Shown: piece by piece, positions 1-11,084 of the stretch
Layout: every line of letters starts with the position of its first letter
How positions within the stretch are numbered: position 1 is the first letter of the stretch
Assembly (NCBI GenBank): GCA_001579985.1
Contig: LRSR01010048.1
Span: forward strand, 1 to 44,653
Origin: Hypsibius dujardini
Taxonomy: Eukaryota > Tardigrada > Eutardigrada > Parachela > Hypsibiidae
Direction of reading: 5' to 3'
DNA: 44,653 nucleotides
Made by a program: the position numbers and the translations under genes
Notes under the pieces: model-generated
What the model was told of the DNA's origin: nothing
Seen by the model: the letters and a program-made list of their open reading frames with translations, nothing else
Databases searched by the model: none

Positions 1-1430
1 TGAACTGTTCATCGTATTCGCAAAAATTCAGGGCAGAAAAAATAATTTTTTTTCTTTTTTTTGGAAAGACAGTTGCAAATAGCCTTCGTGGCATTATACT
101 TGACTATCATTGGTCGACCGCCTGGTGGAAAATGAAACTCGACTCCATTTTCATATTGTGTCACAACAATATTGGGAACGTTAACATTGTTGTCGTCAAA
201 GTAGCTTTCCTGGTCGAAGGAATATTTTGGGTTTCCCTAGGTTTCTGGTTTTTCATTATTTATTTATGAATGTCAAAACACCCTTTGCTGGTGAAATTGC
301 TCAAGCATGCTTTCCACTTGTTCCGCTCTCCTTCCTCAAACTCAACCGCGTAACCCTGAAAATTACTGCAAAAACCCTCACAGGAATGACAATTCTTATT
401 TGCGCATGGTTTTAACCAATGGGCGCAAAAATAGCCGACCTCTAGAAACCGGGTTCCGTAGCAATAAGTTCAAAACGATTCTATTTGAAATATAAAACAA
501 TCTCAGGCATATTCCGCTTCCACTCACTGGGAATGCGACAGATCACAACGTTGCCGTCTAGTTCGGAGATGCCAGTGATTTGCAAATTCGAAAGAACTTA
601 TTCGAATTTTGCGAGATCGTTTGCAATATTCAAGGGGTTTTTTCCAGTAGGTTTGCCGGGTTAACAAGAACGCATGCAACCTTTTCGAGTTTACTGTTTT
701 TCGGTTGTTTAAATGATCTCTTTTTTTTGCTCTGTGCATGTTTTTTTGATTTGATGGATTAAGCGGAATCTACCAAAACAAAATACTGCTGGAAGACAGT
801 GAATATGACTCACAAAGACTTGCACGATAAATTTTGAAAACCTCTTTCGATTCTCTTTGGCTTGTGTGTACCTGCAATTCGGAGATTCATTTAGGCTCAC
901 GGGGCAGCGTGTAACTCGGATACTGAACGATTCATCGACACATAACTTCTGCTGGGTGTTTAGGGGCAGGACCCTTTTGAAAAAATTATTGATTTAATAG
1001 TCTTCGAACTGCCTGGCGGAAACGAATGTTGCATCATCTAAATTGTTGCAATCTAGCTCCAGAATAATTCGGTTACAGTCCTCAGAAAACTCTGTGCATA
1101 CTTTAGAAATCTTTTCAAATATCATTGGGAGCAGACGCATCAAGGTCTCGTTGAAATAACACGGAAGTTCTGCTATTTGTTCATCGTACAGGTAGCGAGT
1201 CTTATCGAATTTTGTGCCTACCTGTGCACACTGGGAAGTCCACTTTCAACAGTTTTATCAGGACCACTTCGTCGAAGAGGTTAGGTGCATTTATTGCTCA
1301 TCCTTAAAAAGTCCGAGTCCAAGTCTTTGGGGACCGAATCCCAAGAACTTTTTCAAGGTCATCAATATCCATTAGAGTTCCGTCCCATTGAACGATGCGT
1401 CCCAGGAATCATCCAGAGCAGAAAAGTTAA
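1..1430 (-). pseudogene. Coding-like segments of an unrecognised gene at the window edge
   Basis: Several minus-strand stretches read like protein but I cannot join them into one frame. About 1325-1400 reads RIVQWDGTLMDIDDLEKVLG. It runs into two in-frame stops and then reads LFDEVVLIKLLKVDFPVC, ending at a possible donor near 1222. Segment 994-1235 reads about 78 codons, including YDEQIAELPCYF and NRIILELDCNNLDDATF, and ends at a TAA at 994-996. About 502-597 reads LQITGISELDGNVVICRIP. Segment 260-441 is Cys-rich (HWLKPCANKNCHSCEGFC) and has a possible acceptor at its upstream end. Segment 62-209 reads PNIVVTQYENGVEFHFPP. The order, stops and unclear splice sites suggest a decayed gene, or one whose introns I could not resolve. 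An F-box-like reading of the LFDEVVLIKLL part is possible but weak. The gene may continue off the left end. Confidence 0.4.
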
Positions 1431-2157
1431 AAAAACGATGAGCGAACTTAAAAAGTGAAAAAAGGAAAGATAGTTTACAAATGCCTTGAGACAGGAAGAG
1501 CACGTCCTTACCATTCGTTTTTTATCTACATATGTTCACTACGTACATCTATTGCACATACATATTTATTTGTTGACCTACTTACTGTATAGTATTTTCA
1601 GTCTGCCTAGTGTTTTTAAAGGGCTATCTTTATGCTTAAGTACTTCGCTTCGCGCTATCGTAATTTTGTGCGCGCAGCAAGCTTATCTTCCTTTTATTAT
1701 TCAATATATTTCTTACATATATATAATATATATCTTATTATCATGTGCGCAGATGTGCAGCATTTCTTCTGATTCAGACCAGCATGCAAAACTTTTTCTC
1801 ATGGGTAAGTAGAACGATGCCGCTATGCAATATATAAATTATGATTGCAGTAAGTAACCCGCGAGGCATTTAAAAAAAATCTCAGGTATACTACTTCGAT
1901 CGAGACCAATGTTTATTACTGAACACAACAATCACAATCGTTTATCGTCAAACAAGTCTGCCGGAAATCATAAAACACGGTCAGCAAAATTAAACATTCA
2001 TTTTATTTCATTATAACAAATGAGTTGTCTACAAAATACAATTCGATCCTCCTTGAATTATTGCCTAATATCAGTGGCCGTAGCCAATGATGAAGGCCGG
2101 AGTCAACCTACATCACACTTCCACATAATAAAAATAAGTGTTCCACCGTTGTTCCAG
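1431..2157. other. No gene seen; AT-rich
   Basis: This AT-rich stretch has a hydrophobic open frame at 1486-1812 that starts at a non-ATG codon, has low-complexity composition and looks non-coding. I see no convincing exon, RNA gene or repeat. Confidence 0.4.
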
Positions 2158-2432
2158 ATGAAATCGCGCGCGAGACCGGCTATTGTAATGACTGGATGGA
2201 AATTGCCTGCGAATGCTTCTCCCATTCTACAGCCAGCAGACAGTCTGACCTTTCGCAAAAAGAAGCTCGGCTGCTAGTCGCCGAAGCCGCATGTAATTGT
2301 CTGTGGTACCAATCACCTTCTGAGGAATCGGAAAATTATTTCAATCAGATTAACTCTCGTCCAACAAAATCAATCAGTCACCGTCAAGTTCAGTTACAGC
2401 CAATGAAACAGACGATTCGAAACTCCTGCTGA
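2158..2432 (+). CDS. Possible terminal exon of an unrecognised protein
   Basis: After a pyrimidine-rich stretch ending in CAG at about 2157, one frame stays open for about 91 codons to a TGA at 2430-2432. It reads ETGYCNDWMEIACECF near its start and ARLLVAEAACNCLWYQSPSE in the middle. The Cys and Trp content and helical character look more like protein than the neighbouring frames. I found no upstream exon and recognise no family. It could equally be a relic or a chance open frame. Confidence 0.25.
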
Positions 2433-2870
2433 CCTGACTGTAGTTTCCAGATCTAGTTTAAAACGACTGGGCAATCCGATTTCGCAGCTCGAATTCTGAT
2501 TTCAGGCTTAACATCGAGTTCCGAAACCACTCTGTGCATGCAAAAGCAGCCTGGAGCAGCAAAACAATGGTATAAAAAAAGCTTTATTAGTAGTGCGCGT
2601 ACTCTGCCACACCCTCTTTAATTTCATACGAAACCTCTAATAATAGAACGTGGTTTTGCATGTAGGCACTAATAATAAAATATCCTGAACAATAAGAATT
2701 GCCAAAATTGTTCATAACGCACCAAGTTATAACCATTTACATTCATTTAAATGCTTGATTATTTTCGTGTCAGCCCACAACGAACCTGCAATAAACTGAG
2801 GCTTAGTAAATTATGAAACAAGGCCTATAAAAAACCAGGCGGAGAATTACACAGCATGTCATGACTTTAA

Positions 2871-3135
2871 CATACCCTGTCGAATGATCTTATCGCTGTG
2901 TCATTATGTTATTACGGTATGATATATGCTAGTCTAGCATAGCCTGTCAAATTCTTACGTCATCGTGTCATTATGTCATTACGGTATATTATATGCTGGC
3001 GTAGCATACCCCGTCATATGATCGTGTCTTTATGTTATTATGTCATTATAGTATGCTTTATGTTTGCCTAACATGCCCTCTCTACAACTCGTGTCATTTG
3101 ACATTATGTCGTTATGTCATTTCGTGGCTACGTCC
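2871..3135. repeat. 67-bp tandem repeat, about four copies
   Basis: Units begin with CATACCCTGTC-like words at 2871, 2938, 3005 and 3072, exactly 67 bases apart. Each contains GTGTCATTATGT and, in the first three, a TATATGC- or GTATGC-type word. The fourth copy diverges and fades out by about 3135. No coding frame runs through it. The flanks (2433-2870 and 3136-3660) show no gene. Confidence 0.85.
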
Positions 3136-3664
3136 CTAAGGTCAGTTGATGTTTTCAGTCTGAATGTAAAAAAGTAAATGGCATTGAAAAATTTGTATTC
3201 TGGAAATCTTAACCGTAAATACAAAGTGACAAACTGATTCAAATAATCAGCAGACTAAAGGGAAATGCGGTTCTTGCTTGGTCCGATCATTCAAACAAAC
3301 CGGATTATTATTTATAATAATCAGAAATAGTTTGTCGCTTGTCAAACTCGATTGTCATAGCAAAAGGACTCAAAAAAAATTAAAAATGCTAATTTAAGGA
3401 CGCAAGTCCCTTATTAAAACATCCACTGGACAATTTTTTTGGCAGTTTACAAAAAGAGGGCAGTCAAATCATTAAAATGAAATAAACCGATATTCCGGTA
3501 TTCCGGTAATTTAAACATTGTGGCTGAGAGCCGGTGTTTATCACCGGACTTTCTTGCGGGTCTAGGTTTTTACGGCCGAGTTTTCTGGGGAGCCGGGATA
3601 TCAGTAAATGTTTTTGCATAATTGGTTAAATATTTGCCATTTGAAAATGATACCTTAAACATTA

Positions 3665-3970
3665 TGGAGCGCCCGCCGTGTCAAAAGGTTTTTGAATTTT
3701 CGCTCAATGAAATAATTTTTGCTCAATAGTTTCATTGAACCGTAATTAATTTTAGTTCAGTAGTTTCATTGAGCCATAATTATTTTTAGCTCAATAGTTT
3801 CATTGAGCCATAATTAATTTAAGCTCAATAGTTTCATTGAGCCATAATTAATCTAAGCTCAATAGTTTCAAAGTGGGGCGCAGAGGCGTGACTTGCATGT
3901 TTCCAGGGATCTTTACTACTCACTGAAACACAGGGGCCTAAGGAGCAAAGAAGCAGAGAGGTGTGATCAC
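3665..3970 (+). repeat. Left terminal inverted repeat with 34-bp hairpin units
   Basis: The outer tip TGGAGCGCCCGCCGTG is followed by near-identical units whose GCTCAATAG word falls at 3789, 3823 and 3857, a 34-base period, with more diverged units upstream. Each unit contains GCTCAAT-AGTTTC-ATTGAGC, a perfect 7-bp stem with a 6-base loop. The inner boundary (GTGGGGCGCAGAGGCGTGAC and the CAGGGGCCTAAGG word) is matched in inverse in the right repeat. Confidence 0.85.
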
Positions 3971-5234
3971 GATCGTTAAAACGCGATTCTGCGCGTTTCG
4001 TTTCATCTCTTGGCAGGCCGCTAGACTATACAATTAGTGATAAAATGCCAAATTCATTATTTAAATTTTAATTATATTAGTAACATTCCATAATTGAACT
4101 TGCGATACAGAAGATGATCAGTTAACGTATCCGGTACAGCATTAAGCGGTGACATACCGTATAAAGGTAGGTCCAAAACTGGGGGGGGGGGGGAATTGCT
4201 CAATAATCGATAGTGCTTCTCTGTTCCGCAATCTTATATGCTTTTTTATGCTTTTATCTTATTTGCTTTTTTATGCGTGCAATAAATGTCGAAACTTTTT
4301 ATATATTCGGATTTGCCAGAGCGAATTCACTCCAATTATGCACATTTTCAATTGGTCGCTTCCTTTCTTCAATAAGCTTGTCACCTACCTTTGAATGGTC
4401 AAATTCGAATGATGGTTGCCTCTTATAAAACTTTTTTGGACCATCGTGAGAAATTCGAGTTTTTCCGGCACATATTCCATTTTCTTTGAAGCCGCAAATA
4501 ATTTTCCGCTTCAGTTACGGTCACAAGCACAACGCGCACAAATGCCAGTGACAAGGAGTTCCTCCCCCCCATTGCGACCAAAAAGCCTTTACTGCATTTT
4601 ACTTAAGCTTAAGAATGTGCTCTAGCTCTATCCGTTGAAAAAAGTTTCCATTTTCTATAACTTGTTTTTTTAACAAATCAAAAACGTTTCAGAGGTGGTA
4701 CGTAAAGCGCGCTACGCGCTGTTAGGCCTCCGTCCCTACTAGAACGGAAAAACCTGAACATACAAGCTATTAAACTGAATATTAGGTAAAAAGTTGCGGG
4801 AAGATTTTATTGGTAGAGGAGATTAAAAGATAAAAGAAGGAACTCCAGAAACTACTCTAGAACACACACTTATATAGTCAGGGATAAAGAATAGTTCCTG
4901 ATCTAACGAACTAATTCCTGCCGACGTGGCGGAATTATGTACGTGATAATAGCTGAGAAAGTACATTATAGAATGTGAGAGTAAAAAGGAATGAGTTGAG
5001 TAGGTAAATAGACTAATATTAGTAAGTGTTTAATGTTAAATAACATTTGAATCTGCTTGAAATATCATCATTTCATCATCATGTTACACTGTCAGCCGTT
5101 ACCTATGCTAGATTACACTCGAAAGCATAATTCAACAATCAATCAAAATAAATTGTGGTAACATGCGTAGGGCCCTCTATGTACTATCTTTGAAGAGTTT
5201 TTGATTTTTTAAAATTAAGTTTGGGAAACTGTAA

Positions 5235-5337
5235 ATTTTCTCAACGGAAAGAGCAAGAATACATTCTTACGCATTTGTGAATTGTGGTAGAAGTAAAAGA
5301 TTTTGGGTCTGAGTGGCGGAGCCTCTTGTGAGAATGG
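5235..5337 (+). repeat. Dispersed repeat, copy 1
   Basis: A stretch of about 103 bases containing TTTTCTCAACGGAAAGAGCA and ACGCATTTGTGAA is repeated, at high similarity and in the same orientation, at 42311-42413. This copy lies inside the inverted-repeat element. Confidence 0.8.
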
Positions 5338-5479
5338 AATCCAAAAAAATTCGTTGCAAATATGCTATGTTCTTAATTTAAGGTTTTACATGTGGGTGCG
5401 GAAGTTATGGAGGAATTTTTTTGACGCAGTGTGAGCTTTTCTAACACCTCATTGAAATTGAGCCGCTGTCAAACGGGTT

Positions 5480-5960
5480 GGGCTGCATTTGGCGTTGGCA
5501 CGAAACGGCTTGTCAACGGCCACTCGTTGGGGTGATATATTTCCAGCTCGTATTGCGATATACCTAGCAGCAATGATGGCACGTCACTCAGCCGACTGTC
5601 CCGGCGTTTCTGTAGCCCTTAATTGTAACCTTTGAGATGTGTCGGTTGCTCTCTTTTCAGGGACCTCCTTATGTGTTACTGTAACTCGTCGACTGGTTAT
5701 CTGTGCAGCACTGGAAGTACGACGTTCAGCGGACTTAATAGGGGTTTCTGATGTCTTTCGACTGGCGGTCTATGCAGCATTGGCTATTTGACGTTCAGCA
5801 GATTCAGTAGGGGTGTCGACAGTTTGCCAATTGGCATTCCGTGTTGCGTCAGTTGAACGACGCTCGGCTGAGTGCGTAAAACTTCGAGAGTCCGTTTACG
5901 GGCATGTCTTTCTTGTTCTTTAACTCTTTGCTGCTCAATTTCAAGAGGCATTTTGTTCAT
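5480..5960 (-). pseudogene. Decayed protein with 23-residue repeats (STPR-like)
   Basis: From an ATG at 5960 (minus) a frame reads MNKMPLEIEQQRVKEQERHA. After a frame break, pieces repeat every 23 residues: TPTESAERQIANAA, then TPIKSAERRTSSAA, then a further TPGQSAE-type piece. Stops interrupt the frame. A 23-residue period rich in Arg, Ala, Glu and Ser with a TPxxSAERR core resembles the STPR ('score and three peptide repeat') domain. That domain binds DNA and is known from FMBP-1 and from many transposon-encoded proteins; this family assignment is from memory of the pattern. Its place inside the inverted-repeat element suggests it was cargo or part of the element's protein. It is clearly not functional here. 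Confidence 0.45.
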
Positions 5961-6741
5961 CGTTGTTGAGTTGCTAATTCACTTTTTCGGGCATTTGTCA
6001 GCTCTCTACATGAATTTCTAAACATTTTTGTCAAATCATCCAATAAAACAGTGTATGAAAGTCAAGTAATACAATAAATTGCATGAGATATGAAATCCAC
6101 GGGACTTATTTTGTATGCAACCTGTTGATGAAAATGCTTTTGCGTGAATTGCTTTCTGTTAAAAATTCACACTCGAGCTTGATTTACATTCTTGTCTGAA
6201 AAGTAGGGCGCTCTAGAATACACTGGCCAATCGTCCACCTATGTCAAACGAATAAAAAAAATTATCATAAAGTAATTATGTATTTACTAGCAATCGATGA
6301 AATCGGTGTAAAGACCGAGTGGCTCACTCAAATGCACTTTTCAACTGTTCTTGAGCAGTTTTTCTAAAATCTGGAATAACTCATGTTGAATGAAGTAAGT
6401 CCTAGTTGAAATTTAAACGCTCGAGCTTGGTATATTGTACTACCTCAATCATATGCTGCTGCGTTTAAACCCTCCCGCAGATTTTGACTGCACACACTGC
6501 TTTACTGCAACGGGTTAGAGCGTTCAAATATTGATTAGAATCCGCCGTTTATTTTGACTGCAGTGAAGCACAGGATGTTTAGTCATAATGTACGGTTAGG
6601 TTTATAATGCAGCACTAAATGATTGAGACATTATAGTGCACTGTAGTCCAAAAGGTAGGGCGCCCTAAAATACACTAACCAATCACATGCGAGCACTGTA
6701 TGTGATTAGCCCGCCCATGATTGTGGCACACACACACAAAC

Positions 6742-6770
6742 GGACAGACAGACAGACAGACAGACAGACA
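6742..6770 (+). repeat. (CAGA)n simple repeat
   Basis: About seven perfect CAGA units after a short CA run, inside the interior of the inverted-repeat element. Confidence 0.9.
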
Positions 6771-7275
6771 TTCTCGATTTTCAATCAAGGCACTGCAATT
6801 TAAAGGACCTCGTCGCTTCGCTTTTTGGTTTGATAACGGTCTTCACAAATCAATTTAATAAGGATTTAATTTAAATTATTTCAAAATTGCTGGGGATTAA
6901 CGCAAACAAAACATAGCCTATGACTGAACCCCAGTTTACAGTTCAAAAAACTGTTTAAAAAAGTATCATAACACACAAAAACATCGGAAAGTTCATTGAT
7001 TTCACCATTTGATAATGGGCGTTAAGTCTCTCGTAATTAGTGTTGGCACGAGCTGCCCCTTTACAAACACGGCGAATTAAAAACAATCATAGATAATAAT
7101 CAATTTATCAAAACAGATGATTCGTTGTGAAATGATTGATAGCGTACACGTTTTTGATTTTCCACATCAAAGTATGCTTCGGTGTGTCAAGACTTGAATT
7201 TAGAATTTTATCACTTATCGTACCCCATTTACGTCCCAATCGAACCAGTTGCGCGTTGAGAGGCTGTTGGGGGGG

Positions 7276-7381
7276 GGGCAGTCAATCTGTCAGTCAATCA
7301 TTCAATCAACCAGCCAATCAAGCAATCAGTCATTCAGTCATTCAGTCACTCACTCAGTCACTCAGTCAGCCATTTATTCAG
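7276..7381 (+). repeat. Mixed CAGT/CAAT/CATT tetranucleotide repeat
   Basis: A tract of about 105 bases of four-base words such as CAGT, CAAT, CATT and CACT follows a run of G. It sits just inside the right terminal inverted repeat. The apparent Ser/Gln-rich frame through it is low complexity and not a gene. Confidence 0.85.
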
Positions 7382-7426
7382 TTTGCCAAGAGGCGAAACA
7401 AAATTGAATGATGCAAAAAGCAAATG

Positions 7427-7772
7427 ACACTCTCGTGAACACACCTCTGTTTCCTTGGCCTTTAGGCCCCTGTGCTTGAACGGGTAGTGAAGACCCCTGG
7501 AAACGTGCAAGTCACGCCTCTGCGCCCCACCTTGAAACCATTGAGCTTAAATTAATTATGGCTCAATGAAACTATTGAGCTAAAATTAATTATGGCTTAA
7601 TGAAACTATTGAGCTAAAATTAATTATGGCTTAATGAAACTATTGAGCTAAAATTAATTATGGCTCAATGAAACTATTGAGCTAAAATTAATCATTGCTC
7701 CATGAAACTATTGAGCAAAAATTATTTCATTGAGCAAAAATTCAAAAACCTTCTGACACGGCGGGCGCTCCA
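7427..7772 (-). repeat. Right terminal inverted repeat with 34-bp hairpin units
   Basis: This is the inverse of the left terminal repeat. It has GTCACGCCTCTGCGCCCCAC, then about five hairpin units of the ATTGAGCTAAAATTAATTATGG type, then the tip ending GGCGGGCGCTCCA. The number and exact sequence of units differ from the left end, so the two arrays have diverged or exchanged units since insertion. Confidence 0.85.
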
Positions 7773-8662
7773 TAAAACAAAAGTTGTATTTCAAAACATT
7801 TTGATAAAATAATCAGGATACTTTGAGTTGAGTTTATATATGGTTTCAATTAGACACATTTTTCGGAAAAGTGTAATTATAATTAAAATTAATTTTGAAT
7901 AAATTAACTTCCTCCAACTCTGTAGGAATAAATAATAAAGTAAATAAAACAGTGTATTCAATTTCAATTTACAAAAACACAAGTTTTAATTGCGATCAAG
8001 AAACGGATCAGGGATATTAAACTCAATTTTACATAAAGATAACTTTTTTGTCCTCAAAATGACTTCAGTTTTAATTTAGAATCGCACTTCAATGAAAATA
8101 TTTGCCCTCTGACAGAACCAATGTACGTGATCAATACTTAGTCACGTTTATGCTTATACAAGTCTTTATGTCAGTACATGTACGTGCAAATGGTATGAGC
8201 TACATGTGCCTTAGTTCTGATGGATAGGGACGAGGTACATAAGTACATTCCAGTTGTAGCAAACTTGTATTCGTACCTATTATTGTTTGTACCTAGGTAC
8301 AAAAGTACATAGGTACAGCTCTTACTCACAGGCACCGACCGTAGTGCTTGTCAGATGTACCGTACTTGTCAGCTTGTGCCTAGGTAGCTTATGTGGCTAG
8401 GTAGGAGGTAAATAGGTGCAGAATATCTTGTGCAGCTGTTTTAAGCTTGCTGCAAAACTGCCTAATAGTCCCGCACCATTGAATATCTGTTTCAAGTCCG
8501 CCGGAAAGTGCAAAGCATGTGTTGGGAGCCTCAAACCGGTCTTAGTGCTTCTCAACGAACCCTCACGCAAAATCCATGGGGTGTTCCCAAGAATTTTAAC
8601 ACTTTTGGCAGCCATTTGTTTATTGGCCTTTCTCCTATTGTGCGACTCATTCCACCTTGGAC
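7773..8662. promoter_or_regulatory. Upstream region of the 8663 GPCR with GTAC/TAGGTAC clusters
   Basis: No gene is seen. The first part is AT-rich. From about 8155 to 8410 the DNA is dense in GTAC-containing words (TACATGTACGTG, GTACCTAGGTAC, AAGTACATAGGTAC, GCCTAGGTAGC). Because it lies directly upstream of the GPCR start it could include regulatory sites, but no known factor site is assigned. Confidence 0.3.
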
Positions 8663-9683
8663 ATGATGATGCCTCTTAACAATAGCTCCCTTGTAAACAT
8701 CTCTGACACTAATTTCACCCGTGCCTCGTTATCAATGCCAAGTTCCACACCTATCCTCTTCCAAATTGTATCGTATCTCCGCATACCAGTCATCCTGATT
8801 GGAGTCCTAGCCAACATTGAAATCCTCATAACATTCATCCGTCGTCCTTGCCTCATTACACCCTTCACCATTCACATCCTCAATCTAGCAGTCATTAACC
8901 TCTTCACTGCCGCGCTGTACGAACCGTTTGCTATTGCACGTTACTTTTACCGCGAAATTTCCGTCGGCAACAGAGGTCTATGCGGACTTGTAAAGTACTG
9001 TCAATGGACGACGGGAATAATGGCTCGCCTTCAGCATTGTCTGATCTGCTTTGACCGATGGCTCGCCATTATTTTCCCTATTTGGTACCGACAGAAGAAG
9101 GTCAGCTTTGGAGTTAAGGCAACTTTGCTGGCCCTTTTGTATCATCACATTTGGTACCTCCCGTTGTTCATCACAGACCTGGCACAAGGCATAGTCACCC
9201 CCACGACCGATTGTGGGTTTACCTTGGTGCTGCCGCAGTACCAGACTGTAGTTCGTTTCACCACGACGTACATCCCCATTACGCTGATGTTCGTCAGTTA
9301 TCCCCCTTTGTTCTATTACATTTTGAAACGGATACAAATCGTTGACCCATCTCTCAGTCTTCATTCTGGACGGCAGGGCCAGCAACGAGGCCGAGAATTA
9401 CGCATGACAATGTGCTTGTTCGTAATATATTTTATTTTTCTTGTACCAGTCCTTATTACTCCGTTTATATGGTACAAATCCATCAGTTGTCAATGATTAT
9501 TTTGCCATAACGGAAATGTTGGCGCGGGTATTATACGTGGTAGAGCCGTGTTTGAACCTTATTTTTATGCCAGGTATCCGGGAAGAGGTGAAACTCCACA
9601 TTCGCCATCTGGTCGGAGGATGCTTTGCAAAACCACAGCGAAATGTGCGGCGAAGCATCAATCTTAGTTTAAGCTCTATATAG
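8663..9683 (+). CDS. Rhodopsin-type GPCR, single exon, one-base frame break
   Basis: This is a seven-helix receptor for an unknown ligand, at the plasma membrane. The chosen start is the first of three ATG codons at 8663. A short extracellular N-terminus carries N-glycosylation sites (NNSS, NISD, NFT). Helix 1 is about residues 33-57. The end of helix 3 reads CFDRWLAIIFPIWY, so the usual DRY is DRW. Helix 6 reads VIYFIFLVPVLITPF. This frame stops at 9494-9496. The next frame, from about 9475, continues without gap with helix 7 (NDYFAITEMLARVLYVVE, PCLNLIFMPGI, in place of NPxxY) and a basic C-tail ending at 9681-9683. A single extra or missing base near 9470-9480 therefore splits the gene. 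No intron fits, since the only GT-AG pair there would be 16 nt. It is either a recent pseudogene or an assembly error in a functional gene. Confidence 0.8.
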
Positions 9684-11084
9684 TTTATTCTTTCAACTGG
9701 TTACATGCTATTTTTCTCCAGATGGGTTCGCTGCCTGTAGCGGGAAATGATTTTCGTGTATGCATGTGACAAGACCAATTAAGACATACAAAAGAACAAA
9801 TCTGGTTGAACAATACGTGAAAACCCACTTTCGCTGTCGAATGAAGGAAGGACAAACATCGAATAACGTTTTTTCTAAGGTTTTTCGTTCTGGTACTCAC
9901 CTCCTGCAGTATTTCCATTCCTCCCAATCTTAGTATTTTGGTCTTTATTTGTAATTTCAGTACCATTGTATTTTGTAAGAATCCATATGCATTTGGTCAT
10001 CTAAAATCCCGAATATACCAAAAGACACAATGCAAATAGTTTCTGAATTTTGAAGTTTTAATCGCTGCGGCGTTGTGGAGTCAAAATAAGACAGATCAAC
10101 ACTAAGTGACCGTGCGGAATGTCTTAATACCAGTAAGTGCCGGGCTTGCCTCATAAATATTACAGCCATTGTGTCCAGAGCACTTAACAATATTCATACT
10201 TCTTAACGTCAGTCATAACATTAAGGCTCATATGCTTAATAAAACATGGACGCATATGTCTAACTGTGGAGTGACGAAATGCAAATGACAGTTTTGTTCA
10301 GTTCTTTTTCGGATAACTCGCCTGCACTCGTCGATTTGCCCTGGTTTTAATGGAAGTTATCAAAATTTCATATACTAATGACTATGCCATTAAATGTGCT
10401 ACAATATGTCTAGAGTGCAATAGTAAACTGATAATAATTTAAATGACATAAAGGGATAGTCGGCGAAAAGGTGACCTCTAAAATGTGCATGGATACAGAC
10501 AGCCGTCAACAGCATTAACGTTTTATAAAAAAAACATTTCAGTCGACCAAAAATGCGTCACAGGAGAGCGGCTATTGTATGTGGGATCTACAAAAATACA
10601 GTTGGGCGTGCCCATTGTTGGAGACAGGTGTGAAGTTTCAGCTTTATATGAGGCCGACTCAGGACACACGGCACAGCATCGTACAATATTTCAGCTTCCA
10701 TAGGCTGCCCTTTCATATTTCCACCCTCTTAAAGCAAGCATAAGCACAGGAAGAGCCGGATGACGAAAGACACAATGCATTCCCTGCCCCTCTCATGTCT
10801 TCCGGGTCCACCCTGCCCACTCTGCCCACTCTGCCCAACCTGTTTACACTGTTCGCCCTATTTAATCTGTCTGAGCTAATGAACTCACCAAATTAATTGG
10901 TTACCCGACCTGTTTGTCTGAACCATTGGTCTTTTTGTGCCTGCTTTCTTCTCGATCAGCTAAAATTGGTCCTAAACATCCGACTCGCCAAATGTCAATG
11001 ACCAGCTTGAAGGCGGAGCTTTCAAGCGCACCAGTGACCAGTCTTGAGAATGGTTGATGGTCAGCAATATATTTTGCAGGACAT
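9684..11084. other. No gene seen
   Basis: Short frames on both strands show no family resemblance and no splice-linked exons. I looked here for kinase-homology or cyclase exons of the receptor that ends at 12140 and saw none. A short CTGCCCACTCTGCCC repeat lies near 10815-10850. Confidence 0.4.

Larger units (their letters stand above)
3665..7772. mobile_element. DNA element with ~0.3-kb terminal inverted repeats, TA-flanked
   Basis: The two ends are inverted copies. The left end begins TGGAGCGCCCGCCGTGTC and the right end finishes with the reverse complement, with one mismatch-free core and divergence inward. A TA dinucleotide lies outside each end (3663-3664 and 7773-7774), as expected for the TA target duplication of Tc1/mariner-like and several other DNA transposons. 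The inverted repeats extend to about 3970 on the left and from about 7427 on the right. The interior is about 3.5 kb. It has no intact transposase frame and only a decayed repeat protein near 5480-5960, plus AT-rich DNA. It is therefore probably a non-autonomous or dead copy. The superfamily cannot be named from what I see. Confidence 0.75.

Noticed and set aside
1486-1812. 108-codon plus-strand hydrophobic frame
   Set aside because: Non-ATG start, AT-rich low-complexity composition and no splice support.
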